A stretch of 13,627 bases of DNA from a bacterium (GTDB taxonomy: Bacteria; JACRDZ01; JAJRWM01). Made by a program: the position numbers and the translations under genes. This document shows, one piece after another, positions 6,014 through 13,627 of this stretch (positions are counted from its first letter, which is position 1; every line of letters begins with the position of its first letter). Under the pieces are notes generated by a model. It ran no database searches. It was not told the DNA's origin and worked only from the letters and a program-made list of their open reading frames with translations. The stretch spans positions 1-13,627 of the forward strand of contig JAJRWM010000021.1 in assembly GCA_024276815.1 (NCBI GenBank), in the 5' to 3' direction.

Positions 6014-9000
6014 ATGATAAACATCAGAAAGATAATCTTGTTACCCATACTAACTGTTTTAGCGCTGGTGTGGTTCTTCTGGGGACTGAGCGGTGTTTAT
6101 GAAACGGAGAATAACCCGGTAAGCTTCAAAGCAAGGCTGAAAGCCGAACTCGCTTCCGGGAGTATTGATTATGATCAATACGCTCTTAATGTTTACTACT
6201 CCTTAAGAGAACCGGAAAAATTACCGCCCAGATATAAAAGCGGCGCGCTTTTTCAACCAGGTGAACGCTGCGCCACCTATTTGATCCGTGATGTGCAGAA
6301 GAACTGGCAGCGGCTTTCTCCCAAAACCCGGAAAATATTCTCCCGCTTAAATAAAGCGCCTGATTTACCCGATCAAATACCAAGTACGCATTTTGTCGTT
6401 CATTTTTATGACACTTCCACCAGCGCTAATGATTACGCGAACGCCTGTCTCGATTTTGCCGAGGAAGTCTGGCAGTATTTTCATAATGACAAAAGTTATC
6501 CTGAGCCGCAAACCGGTCAGTATCATCTTTATCTGGTGGATTTGGCGCCGGCGCTGGTTATTATGGAGCCACCTATTACGATACGGCAACCCAGACCTCT
6601 TATATGAGTATTAATGATAACTGGGTGCCCGGCAGGTATTTTACCGTTGGCGAGGATGCCGCCAGCGTTACCATCGCTCATGAGTATTTTCACGCCATAC
6701 AATTTGGCATCAATGAAAATCATAGCGACTGGTGGGCTGAAGCGACCGCGGTCTGGGCCGAGGATATTATTTATGACTCGGTTAACGATTATGAGCAATA
6801 CCTGGACCAGTTTTACGATTACCCCTACCTTGCTCTGAACGCCGTAAGCGGGCCTGGTACCACTGTGCCCTTACATGAATATGCCGCCAATGTCTTTCCC
6901 AGGTTTATTTCCGACCGGCTTGGTGACGATGAAATTCAGAAAATATGGGAAGAGTTTGTTACTTATGACACGGCTCTGGAAGCGATTAACGAGGCTTTAA
7001 AGTATGAAACTTATACTTTCGATGTCTTGTTTGATTCTTTCCTGATAGATAATTATACCAGGGATCACAAAGAAGGCAGGTTGGAAAACCTTGAACAAGT
7101 CTATGAAACCACCAACGTTCACGTCTACAGCACAACCAGTATCGCCTATGGCCAGACTATCAATGTCGATCGTACCCAGGATCAGGAAGAGCTGCCGCGC
7201 GGGCTGGGCGCCAACTATTTACGGATACTGCCTCCCGGCAACCTTTATGGCGACTTGCAAATAAGCTTCGATGGCGATGACAGTACGCCCTGGTCATTCC
7301 AGGTGATCAAAAGATTAGACACGACCTATAACATGGATACCACCTATTATTACCAGGTGGAACAACTGACGCTGGATACTACTGATAATACCGCTGTTAC
7401 CACCCTTAGTTTCTTTGGTCATGAATTTTATTCAGAAATAGTGTTGGTGCCCGCCGCTCTAACCTGGCTGGATGAAGATTATTTTGATGCCACCGGTTAT
7501 GAATACAGCTACAGTTTACATTTGGAACAGGATACGACCGCGCCCAAAGATGTCCGGGACTTAACCGCGGCTACCGGTTTCTATGAGGCGACTCTGTCGT
7601 GGAGCAATCCTGATGATTTTGACTATTCAGGCGCCATGATACGAAGAAATACGACTTCTTATCCGGCGAGTGAAAACGATGGCCAGTTAATCGCCAGCGC
7701 GATCAGTCCCCTTGCTGAGTATAGCGATCATTCAGTACTGGATCAGGACTATTATTATACCGTTTTCGCCTTTGACGGTATCCCCAATTACGCCGCCGGC
7801 GTGACCGCCCTGGTTCATTTCGCGACGGATACCACACCGCCCGGGGCGCCAATTAATGTCACGCCTCTTGAGGTGGACGAAAACCATGTGAAATTAAGCT
7901 GGAGTAAGCCTGCCGACGCTGATTTAAAGGGTATCGCTATTTACCGGGGTTCATATCCCAATACCAGCGGTACACCAGTGTACGACGGCTTGGGAACCGA
8001 TTTCTCTGACGGTCCGCTCACGCATGACACCACCTATTATTATTCTCTCTACGCTTATGATAAAGCGATCAACACCAATTATTCCGCCGCGGTCACGGTC
8101 CTGGTTAACATACCGGTTGATGTCAACGCTCCGTCGGCGCCCCAACCTTTGACCAGAACGCCGTATAACGGTTATATCAGGTTCACCTGGAGTGATCCGG
8201 CCGAGAGTGATTATGAGGGTGTGCGGTTTGCCTATGACAGTACGGTTACGCCGGCGACTCCTAATGACGGGACTTATGTTCAAGTGCCTAAAAACACCCA
8301 AATGGTGGAAATTTCCGGTCTGGATAACGACACCCGCTATTATTTTTCCGTGTTCAGTTATGATGAGATTCCCAACTATTCCTCCCCGGTACAGCTTAGC
8401 GAGCAGCCTGACGGTGTTCCGCCGCTGATTAACACGGTTGTGCTGCCAAACCCAATATTTAAAGAATATCTGGATATCAATATCATTTCCACGGAGGAAC
8501 TGCAAGCGAGTCTTAGCGCCGGCGTTACCTTCAACGGTAGCGACGTGGCGGTCACCTTAGGCCGGCTGCCTAACCTGTATTTTGTCTACCAGGGGTCGTA
8601 TACGCTGCCTGACGGCTCAAGCGGCAACATAGTCGTCGAGGCCAGCGCACAGGACATTGCCGGCAATACCGCCTATGATACCACCAGTTTCGCGACCAAG
8701 ATGGTGATGAAGCGTGACGGCGCGACGCTGGCCAACTCAAAAAACAATGTGACCCTGACAATCCCGGGCGGGGCGATGAGCAAGGACGCCAATGTCACCT
8801 TGCTCCCGGTCAGTAAATATACCTATAAAACACCTTTAGCCCTGGTTGGCGAAGGGGTGAATATCTACTCGCCGAAAGCCGAGTTCCAGTCCCCGGTCAG
8901 CCTGAGCTTTGATTACAGCGGTCAAAAGATAAGCCCGGCGGCGGAGAAGAAATTAGGGCTTTATCACTATGATGATGGTCAGTGGGTCTTTGTCAGCAAT

Positions 9001-9669
9001 AATTTCTCAGAACAAAAAATAACGATTTCAACTAAATTAAAGGGAGCCTATGCTCTCTTTATTGACGAGGTTCCCCCTTTGATTACTTCGATTTCACCCA
9101 ATGGCGGCCGGAAATTCAAGTTTAAAAATCCTGAGATCAGCGCGAACATTGATGACATCGGTTGCGGAGTTGATCCGGCATCAATCACCTTAACTGTGAA
9201 TTCGGAGAGGGTGCCGGTACGCTATAATCCCAAGACCGGCAAGATTAGCGCCGGCGGTTTCAGGGTCGTTGACGGGCCAAATACTTTTGTTCTTCAGGCC
9301 GCTGACAAGGTCGATAATATAAGCTTACCCATAACAACTGTCGCTCTGGCTACGGGTAAGGTTGAATTTGGTAAAGTTTTCGCCTATCCTAATCCGGCTC
9401 ATGATAAGACCACGATTCGCTATGAAAGTGAGAAACCAAACGTCAATATCAGCTTGATGATTTTTGATCTGGCGGGAGAACTGGTTTTTCATAAGGATGA
9501 AATCTACCGTGAAAGTCAGGAAGTTAGCTATTTAACCTACGATTATACCTGGAGGTGTAGAAACGACCGCGGTAAAAGGATTGGCAGCGGAATCTATATC
9601 TATCGGATGGAAATGACCAGCGACGGCAAAAGCGACACCTATATTGGCAAGCTGGCTGTCGTGCGCTAG
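6014..9669 (+). pseudogene. Large exported zinc metalloprotease with FN3 repeats, frameshifted
   Basis: One gene read in two frames: 6014-6607 (197 aa) and 6604-9669 (1021 aa). The first frame gives ...YHLYLVDL up to residue 177 (codon at 6542-6544) and then nonsense. The second frame, read upstream of its ATG from 6544, gives GAGAGYYGATYYDTATQTSYMSINDNW, so one missing base at 6544-6545 joins them into about 1218 residues. Domains, restored numbering: N-terminal hydrophobic signal or anchor 7-25; metalloprotease with HEYFH at 223-227 and probable third ligand Glu243 in WWAEATAVW, resembling MXAN_6640-type putative metalloproteases; three FN3 modules of about 97 residues from 507, 606 and 703; Ig-like regions; a ZU5-like segment (IPGGAM); and a C-terminal YPNP...GSGIYIYRM domain like FlgD-Ig/type IX sorting domains. 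A genuine pseudogene or an assembly error are both possible; no decay is seen elsewhere in the frame, which favours the latter or a recent mutation. Confidence 0.75.
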
Positions 9670-9715
9670 AGCGTGTCGCGATCAGCTGTAAACTTTATTT
9701 GCCGATCTGCCAACC

Positions 9716-9785
9716 TAAAGTTTTTGTGGGGGGTTATAGGGGGGCGGTCTTTTTTCGAAAAAGAGTCCCCCTAACAAAAGTTGCA
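9716..9785 (+). repeat. Dispersed palindromic repeat, copy 3 (TCG-loop type)
   Basis: Begins TAAAGTTTTTG like the other copies, then a G-rich stretch and a stem from TAGGGGGG (9737-9744) through CTTTTT, a TCG loop and AAAAAG to CCCCCTA (ending 9773), with an internal bulge. It lies in the 139-base gap between the metalloprotease and the PorV-like gene, the only notable content of that gap. Confidence 0.7.
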
Positions 9786-9808
9786 CTTTGCTTTAAACAG
9801 GAATTATT

Positions 9809-10732
9809 ATGAGACGTTTTATCTTTTTTATGGTCATATTCAGCTTGATTTTCCTCCCCTGTCGTCTGGAAAACGCCTTTGCCCGGGAGGGAGACGCCGG
9901 AGCGCCGGGAGCTTTTCTTAAGCTTGGCAGCGGTGTCAGGGCGCTTTCAATGGGCAAGGCTTTTGTCGCGCTGGCTGACGACGCTTCCGCTTCCTACTGG
10001 AATCCGGCTGGTTTAATTCAAATCAAGGGCGGAGAGATTTCTTTGATGTACGCCGAGCCTTTTGGTAAAGTCGCCGGCATTACCCATCAAAATATTGCCT
10101 ATGCCCGTGAAACCAGGTATTTTAATTACGGGCTGAACTTTATCTATGCCGGGGTTGAGGGGCTGGAAAGATATAATACTGACGCGGAAAGCGCCGGGAA
10201 CTTTGGCAGCCAGGAATGGGCCTTGCTGACTTCCCTTGCCTATTCTCCTTCGCCGCGGTGTGCCTGGGGGACAACCTTCAAGCTGGTTAACCAGAAGATC
10301 GAGGATTATCAGGCGAACGGTTTTGGCGCTGACCTTGGGCTGTTGTTTAAATCAGACAAAAAACCGTTGAGGGTTGGTATAACATGCGAGAACTTGACCC
10401 AGCCGGCGGTTAAACTCAGAGACACGGTTGAGTACTATCCGAGAAGAATCCATTACGGCATCATGTTTAAACCGTTTAAATATCGCCAGATCCTGACGAG
10501 TCTGGTTACCGCTGACCTGGTATCCCAGACGGACACCGTGCCCAAGCAGTTCTATGGTACGGAAATCGGGCTATACAGGATGGTGTTTTTGCGGGGTGGC
10601 TATAATACCGCTTCCCTTGAACAGAGCTTTGGTTCGGGATTAAAAATAAAACGGTTCAGTGTTGATTACGCTTACCTGATCCATCCCTATTTGGGAGATA
10701 CGCACCGGGCTGGTCTGGCGTTGAAGTTTTAG
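9809..10732 (+). CDS. PorV/PorQ-family outer-membrane protein
   Basis: Predicted outer-membrane barrel of 307 residues. Sec signal peptide at 1-25 (RRFIFFMVIFSLIFLPCRLENAFA, cleavage before REGDAG). The mature N-terminus has the family signature GAFLKLGSGVRALSMGKAFVALADDASASYWNPAGL, followed by alternating strands with many aromatic and glycine residues (INYGLNFIYAG-like) and a C-terminal phenylalanine (AGLALKF). The family (UPF0164/PorV/PorQ) is related to the FadL-like barrels; in Bacteroidota PorV shuttles type IX secretion cargo to the attachment complex. Its place directly after a protease with a YPNP-type C-terminal domain fits a cargo-and-shuttle relationship, which is inference. A good ribosome-binding site (AGGAATTATT) precedes the ATG, and its stop codon overlaps the AGGAG of the next gene, so the two are co-translated. 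Confidence 0.8.
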   Translation: MRRFIFFMVIFSLIFLPCRLENAFAREGDAGAPGAFLKLGSGVRALSMGKAFVALADDASASYWNPAGLIQIKGGEISLMYAEPFGKVAGITHQNIAYARETRYFNYGLNFIYAGVEGLERYNTDAESAGNFGSQEWALLTSLAYSPSPRCAWGTTFKLVNQKIEDYQANGFGADLGLLFKSDKKPLRVGITCENLTQPAVKLRDTVEYYPRRIHYGIMFKPFKYRQILTSLVTADLVSQTDTVPKQFYGTEIGLYRMVFLRGGYNTASLEQSFGSGLKIKRFSVDYAYLIHPYLGDTHRAGLALKF

Positions 10733-10744
10733 GAGTAAAGGTAC

Positions 10745-11428
10745 ATGAATAACACGTCTACAAGCAAAAGAATAATTACGCTGATAATGATCCTGCTTTG
10801 CTGCGTTTTTGTCATTTTGGGTTGCGCTATGCCTTCTTCTTCAGGCGGCGGCGGTGACGATGATGATCCCCCCCCCACCCCACCACCTCCACCCACGCCT
10901 ACGTTAAGTGAAATGGTGGACAGTACCTGGGACGCTTACAACGCCGGTGATTTGGTGAAAGCCAGAAGCCTTGTTTTTGAAACAGACAATCTCTATGATC
11001 CTAACCTCAACAACCTTGATAAGATTTACGCGCCCTACTGGAATGTCTCAGCCTGGATTTACGCCGCTAACGGTGAATTGTTCAGCGCTTTATTGCATTT
11101 TTCTTACGCGATTGACTCTGACAGCACTTTTATGGACGCCTATGTCGGGGAAGCGAACGTGTATTTACTCAGAGATCAATACGCGGAGGCTATCAACAGC
11201 GGCGTGATAGCGGTTGGCCTGGACGCAGGCTACAGTCCGGGACATGACGGGCTGAGCATAACCCAGGTGCGGCTGATTCTCGCGCAAGCTTATCTTTATA
11301 ATGGGGATATCACAAATTCCCTCTTATACGTCAACCAGATAGACCCCTCATATTCGCCCGGCGACGCCGGTTACGATCCTGATCCGAACACTGACCTGTT
11401 TATGAAGATTCAGGCTCTCATTCCATAA
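10745..11428 (+). CDS. TPR-like lipoprotein
   Basis: Predicted lipoprotein of 227 residues. The signal peptide ends in a lipobox ILGC with the lipidated cysteine at residue 27, followed by a low-complexity linker of Ser, Gly, Asp, Pro and Thr (SSSGGGGDDDDPPPTPPPPPTPT). Residues 55-225 are helical with TPR-like character (TWDAYNAGDLVKARSLVFETDNLYDP, NVSAWIYAANGELFSALLHFSYAIDSDSTFMDAYVGEANVYLLRDQYAEAINSGVIAVGLDAGY, LAQAYLYNGDITNSLLYVNQIDPSYSPG). The ATG at 10745 follows AGGAG at 8-base spacing and lies 12 bases after the PorV-like gene, so it belongs to the same operon. It probably sits at the outer or inner membrane as an accessory partner of the PorV-like barrel. A run of nine C lies in the linker codons (10868-10876). 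No specific function recognised. Confidence 0.75.
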   Translation: MNNTSTSKRIITLIMILLCCVFVILGCAMPSSSGGGGDDDDPPPTPPPPPTPTLSEMVDSTWDAYNAGDLVKARSLVFETDNLYDPNLNNLDKIYAPYWNVSAWIYAANGELFSALLHFSYAIDSDSTFMDAYVGEANVYLLRDQYAEAINSGVIAVGLDAGYSPGHDGLSITQVRLILAQAYLYNGDITNSLLYVNQIDPSYSPGDAGYDPDPNTDLFMKIQALIP

Positions 11429-11456
11429 GTTTTGGGAGGAATTGTGACCGGTCAAT

Positions 11457-11552
11457 TAAAGTTTTTAGTGCTTTAACAACACGTACGATAGGTATGGGGA
11501 GGTGCCGGAAACCGACTTTTTTCGAAAAAGGGGGTTTCCAAGGTTCTTTCTT
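11457..11552 (+). repeat. Dispersed palindromic repeat, copy 4 (TCG-loop type)
   Basis: Starts TTAAAGTTTTT like the others, then about 30 unrelated bases (11468-11496) split the left flank from the G-rich GGGGAGGTGCC. The stem pairs GGAAACC...CTTTTT with AAAAAG...GGTTTCC around a TCG loop (11507-11539), with two mismatches. The right flank CCAAGGTTCTTTCTT is intact and serves as the reference for copy 2. It lies between the convergent lipoprotein and guaA genes. Confidence 0.7.
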
Positions 11553-11553
11553 C

Positions 11554-11571
11554 TAAAATCCTTTGATTTTA
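11554..11571. terminator. Weak hairpin between convergent genes
   Basis: A 7-bp perfect stem TAAAATC / GATTTTA with a CTTT loop, 17 bases beyond the guaA stop. On the + strand it is followed by TCTTTT; on the - strand by a purine-rich stretch without a T run. It is A/T-rich and thus weak. It may act for the + strand operon or contribute to bidirectional termination together with the repeat next to it. Confidence 0.35.
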
Positions 11572-11587
11572 TCTTTTGACTTTGACG

Positions 11588-13123
11588 TTACTCCCATTCG
11601 ATGGTGGCGGGTGGTTTGGAGCTTATATCATAGGTGACCCGGTTAACGCCTTTGACTTCGTTGATTATGCGATTGGAGATTATCGCCAGGACATCGTAGG
11701 GGAGGCGGGACCAGTCCGCGGTCATGCCGTCCTGGCTACCCACGCAACGCACGGCGATCACGTTTTCGTAGGTTCGCTCGTCACCCATAACGCCCACGGT
11801 TTTGATAGGCAGGAGCACGGCGAAGGCCTGCCATACTTTGTCATATTGATCATTTTTTTTCAGCTCTTCGAGGACGATGACGTCAGCCTCACGAAGCACC
11901 CGCAACCTTTCTCTGGTTATGTCACCGATGATTCTGATTGCTAACCCCGGCCCGGGGAAGGGGTGGCGTCCCAAGATATCTTGCGGAATACCCATTTCCC
12001 GACCGACTTGCCTTACCTCGTCCTTGAACAGTTCCCGCAGGGGTTCGACCAGTTCAAACTTTAAATCTTCGGGCAGACCGCCCACGTTGTGGTGCGACTT
12101 GATTACCGCTGACGGCCCTTTGACTGAGACGCTTTCAATCACGTCAGGGTACAGCGTGCCCTGCGCCAGAAAATCAATTTGTCCTATTTTGGCCGCTTCC
12201 TCCTCGAATACCCGGATGAATTCACAGCCGATTATTTTACGTTTTTTCTCCGGGTCTTCCTCGCCTTCCAGTAAATCCAAAAAGCGGTCTTCAGCATCGG
12301 CGTAGACCAGATTGATATGAAAATTATTGCGGAATATCTCAATCACCTTGTCCGCCTCATTGGCGCGCAGTACGCCGTTGTTAACGAAGATGCAGGTCAA
12401 CTGGTCGCCAATAGCCTTATGAATCAGCACGGCGGTAACCGCTGAGTCGACTCCGCCGCTTAATCCGCAGATGACCTTCCCGTCGCCAACCCGGCCGCGG
12501 ATATCCTCAATCGCGCTTTCAACAAAGGCTTTCATTGTCCAGTCGGCGGACATACCGCATACTTCAACGCAGAAGTTGCGTAAAATCTTGTCGCCCTCAG
12601 GAGTATGGATAACTTCCGGATGAAACTGGATACCATACAAATTATCTTTGTTGATCACGGCTTGCGGAGCGTTATCAGTCGAGGCGACCACCTCGAAGCC
12701 GTCCGGCAACCTGGTTACCTGATCGCCATGACTCATCCACACCGTGATTTGCCCTGAGATATCCCTGAACAATGGATTACCCTGATTAATATCCAGCATT
12801 GCCCGGCCGTACTCACGTTTTTGCGACGGCTCGACTTTGCCCCGCAGGCTGTCAACCATAATCTGCATACCGTAACAAATACCCAGGATCGGGATCCGCC
12901 AGGTAAAGATTCCGGGATCGATCTTGGGAGCGTCGGGAGCGTAAACACTTGCCGGACCGCCGGAAAGGATAATTCCCTTTGGTTTCAACTCTTTAATTTT
13001 CCCCAAATCCGTATTATATGGATGAATTTCACAATAAACGTTACTCTCCCTGACGCGACGGGCGATGAGCTGAGTGTACTGGGAGCCGAAGTCCAAAACC
13101 ACGATTAGTTCCTGGTGTTTCAT
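11588..13123 (-). CDS. guaA: GMP synthase (glutamine-hydrolysing)
   Basis: Converts XMP to GMP using ATP and glutamine, the last step of guanylate synthesis, in the cytoplasm. The 511 residues are the full usual length. The N-terminal class I glutamine amidotransferase has Cys83 in ILGICYGMQ, with His168 and Glu170 in FHPEV. The central ATP pyrophosphatase domain has the PP-loop LSGGVDS at 221-227. The C-terminal dimerisation domain carries [14 protein letters not shown] and ends KPPATIEWE as expected. The ATG at 13121-13123 is preceded on the - strand by AAGGA with 8-base spacing. It stands alone here (no guaB in the window) and is convergent with the lipoprotein gene. It is the only - strand gene in the window. 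Confidence 0.97.
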   Translation of the reverse strand: MKHQELIVVLDFGSQYTQLIARRVRESNVYCEIHPYNTDLGKIKELKPKGIILSGGPASVYAPDAPKIDPGIFTWRIPILGICYGMQIMVDSLRGKVEPSQKREYGRAMLDINQGNPLFRDISGQITVWMSHGDQVTRLPDGFEVVASTDNAPQAVINKDNLYGIQFHPEVIHTPEGDKILRNFCVEVCGMSADWTMKAFVESAIEDIRGRVGDGKVICGLSGGVDSAVTAVLIHKAIGDQLTCIFVNNGVLRANEADKVIEIFRNNFHINLVYADAEDRFLDLLEGEEDPEKKRKIIGCEFIRVFEEEAAKIGQIDFLAQGTLYPDVIESVSVKGPSAVIKSHHNVGGLPEDLKFELVEPLRELFKDEVRQVGREMGIPQDILGRHPFPGPGLAIRIIGDITRERLRVLREADVIVLEELKKNDQYDKVWQAFAVLLPIKTVGVMGDERTYENVIAVRCVGSQDGMTADWSRLPYDVLAIISNRIINEVKGVNRVTYDISSKPPATIEWE

Positions 13124-13164
13124 AAATATTTTCCTTGTCTCCGTTTTATTTATGCGGTCACGGA

Positions 13165-13183
13165 TAGCGGGCTTTACCCACTA
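13165..13183 (-). promoter_or_regulatory. Hairpin in the guaA 5' leader
   Basis: On the - strand the leader contains TAGTGGG, a TAAAG loop and CCCGCTA, a 7-bp stem with one G-U pair, about 40 bases before the guaA start codon. It does not match a purine riboswitch that I recognise. It may be a regulatory or stability hairpin. Confidence 0.3.
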
Positions 13184-13268
13184 CGGACAACTTACGGTTG
13201 ATAAGCGCTATAACTTGCTGTTATCGTTGATATAATAAAGCACAATATTCGTTTGTCCCTGATATAGA

Positions 13269-13298
13269 AATATAGCTTAATCAAGCCCCAAAAAGCAA
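13269..13298 (-). promoter_or_regulatory. Candidate guaA promoter
   Basis: On the - strand, TTGCTT (13293-13298) and TATATT (13269-13274) are separated by 18 bases. The -10 is good and the -35 is moderate. It would give a leader of about 140 bases including the hairpin at 13165-13183. Confidence 0.35.
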
Positions 13299-13627
13299 TT
13301 TTTTTCTTGAATTTTTCGTGAACCGGGAATACGCTTTAGCAAAATTTACCCTTGATTGCGCTTTGCTCTGGCCCTTATCCGGTTGACTGGTTTCAGTTAT
13401 CGGGATACAGATTAAAAAACAGGTATATCAGGATAATGATTTCCTGGCAGATGAAGGAAACGACAGCAGTCAACCTGAAAACCTGGCATATAGCAGTTAT
13501 TAATCATAATGTTACATGTTTGGGAACGCTTTGCCGATAAGTGAGGTATGCGGGGGATAAAACCAGATACCAAATTTAGTAGCGCTGCCGACATCGCTTC
13601 GATGTGTAAGCAGGAACGCTGTCCCAA
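13299..13627. other. Gene-free stretch at the window edge
   Basis: I see no convincing gene, tRNA or rRNA here. The short open frames have no family features. Visible structure: a 6-bp hairpin ACATCG-CTT-CGATGT near 13592-13606, and two similar GGAACGCT words (near 13522 and 13611). The region may be the beginning of a feature that continues beyond the window. Confidence 0.4.

Noticed and set aside
6538-6550. Programmed -1 frameshift in the metalloprotease
   Set aside because: The codons GAT TTG GCG do not form an X-XXY-YYZ slippery heptamer and no obvious stimulatory hairpin follows; a missing base is simpler.
7951-8505. 184-codon - strand open frame
   Set aside because: It lies antisense inside the FN3 region of the metalloprotease and has an arginine/isoleucine-rich composition typical of a shadow frame.
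11576-11944. 122-codon + strand open frame
   Set aside because: Antisense to the well-conserved 3' part of guaA.
13352-13540. 62-codon + strand open frame
   Set aside because: No ribosome-binding site, no recognisable domain, and it overlaps an opposite-strand open frame of equal quality.
13412-13627. 71-codon - strand open frame reaching the window edge
   Set aside because: It needs a TTG start at the very edge and has no family features; it could be the tail of a longer gene but this cannot be supported.

Overview
The window reads as a chromosomal segment of an uncultured Gram-negative bacterium of moderate G+C content. The Gram-negative reading rests on a POTRA-less Omp85-type barrel, a PorV/PorQ-type barrel, a lipoprotein with a lipobox and several Sec signal peptides. 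A PorV/PorQ-family protein next to a giant exported metalloprotease with FN3 repeats and a YPNP-type C-terminal domain is a combination I associate with Bacteroidota-like and candidate-phylum lineages such as Elusimicrobiota. That placement is inference; no rRNA or other marker settles it.

Layout. (1) 110-2099: a tight + strand housekeeping cluster, prmA, rsmE and a HIT (HinT-like) hydrolase, with an 8-base overlap and then a 3-base gap. (2) 2150-4343: a secreted alpha/beta-hydrolase whose 3' end may overlap a POTRA-less Omp85-family outer-membrane barrel. (3) 4530-5579: an exported TPR protein ending at a clear hairpin terminator. (4) 5580-6013: a gene-free stretch with a dispersed palindromic repeat (copy 2), split by a 122-bp MITE-like insertion that has 13-bp terminal inverted repeats and a perfect 8-bp target duplication, then two GAA-loop hairpins and a promoter. 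(5) 6014-9669: a very large exported metalloprotease, broken by a one-base frameshift near 6544. (6) 9809-11428: a PorV/PorQ-type protein and a TPR-like lipoprotein, 12 bases apart. (7) 11588-13123: guaA (GMP synthase) on the - strand, convergent with everything before it. (8) 13124-13627: the guaA leader and about 300 bp in which I recognise nothing.

How the parts work together. The first three genes serve translation and nucleotide housekeeping. The middle of the window is dominated by cell-envelope and export functions. The metalloprotease, PorV-like barrel and lipoprotein plausibly form one export or surface module resembling type IX secretion cargo and its shuttle protein. Four copies of one palindromic repeat family, all in the same orientation, sit in four of the intergenic gaps.

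The most noteworthy observations are the MITE nested inside a repeat copy (GTAA ends and an 8-bp duplication, as in IS66-type transposition), the repeat family with two loop subtypes, and the frameshift in the metalloprotease.
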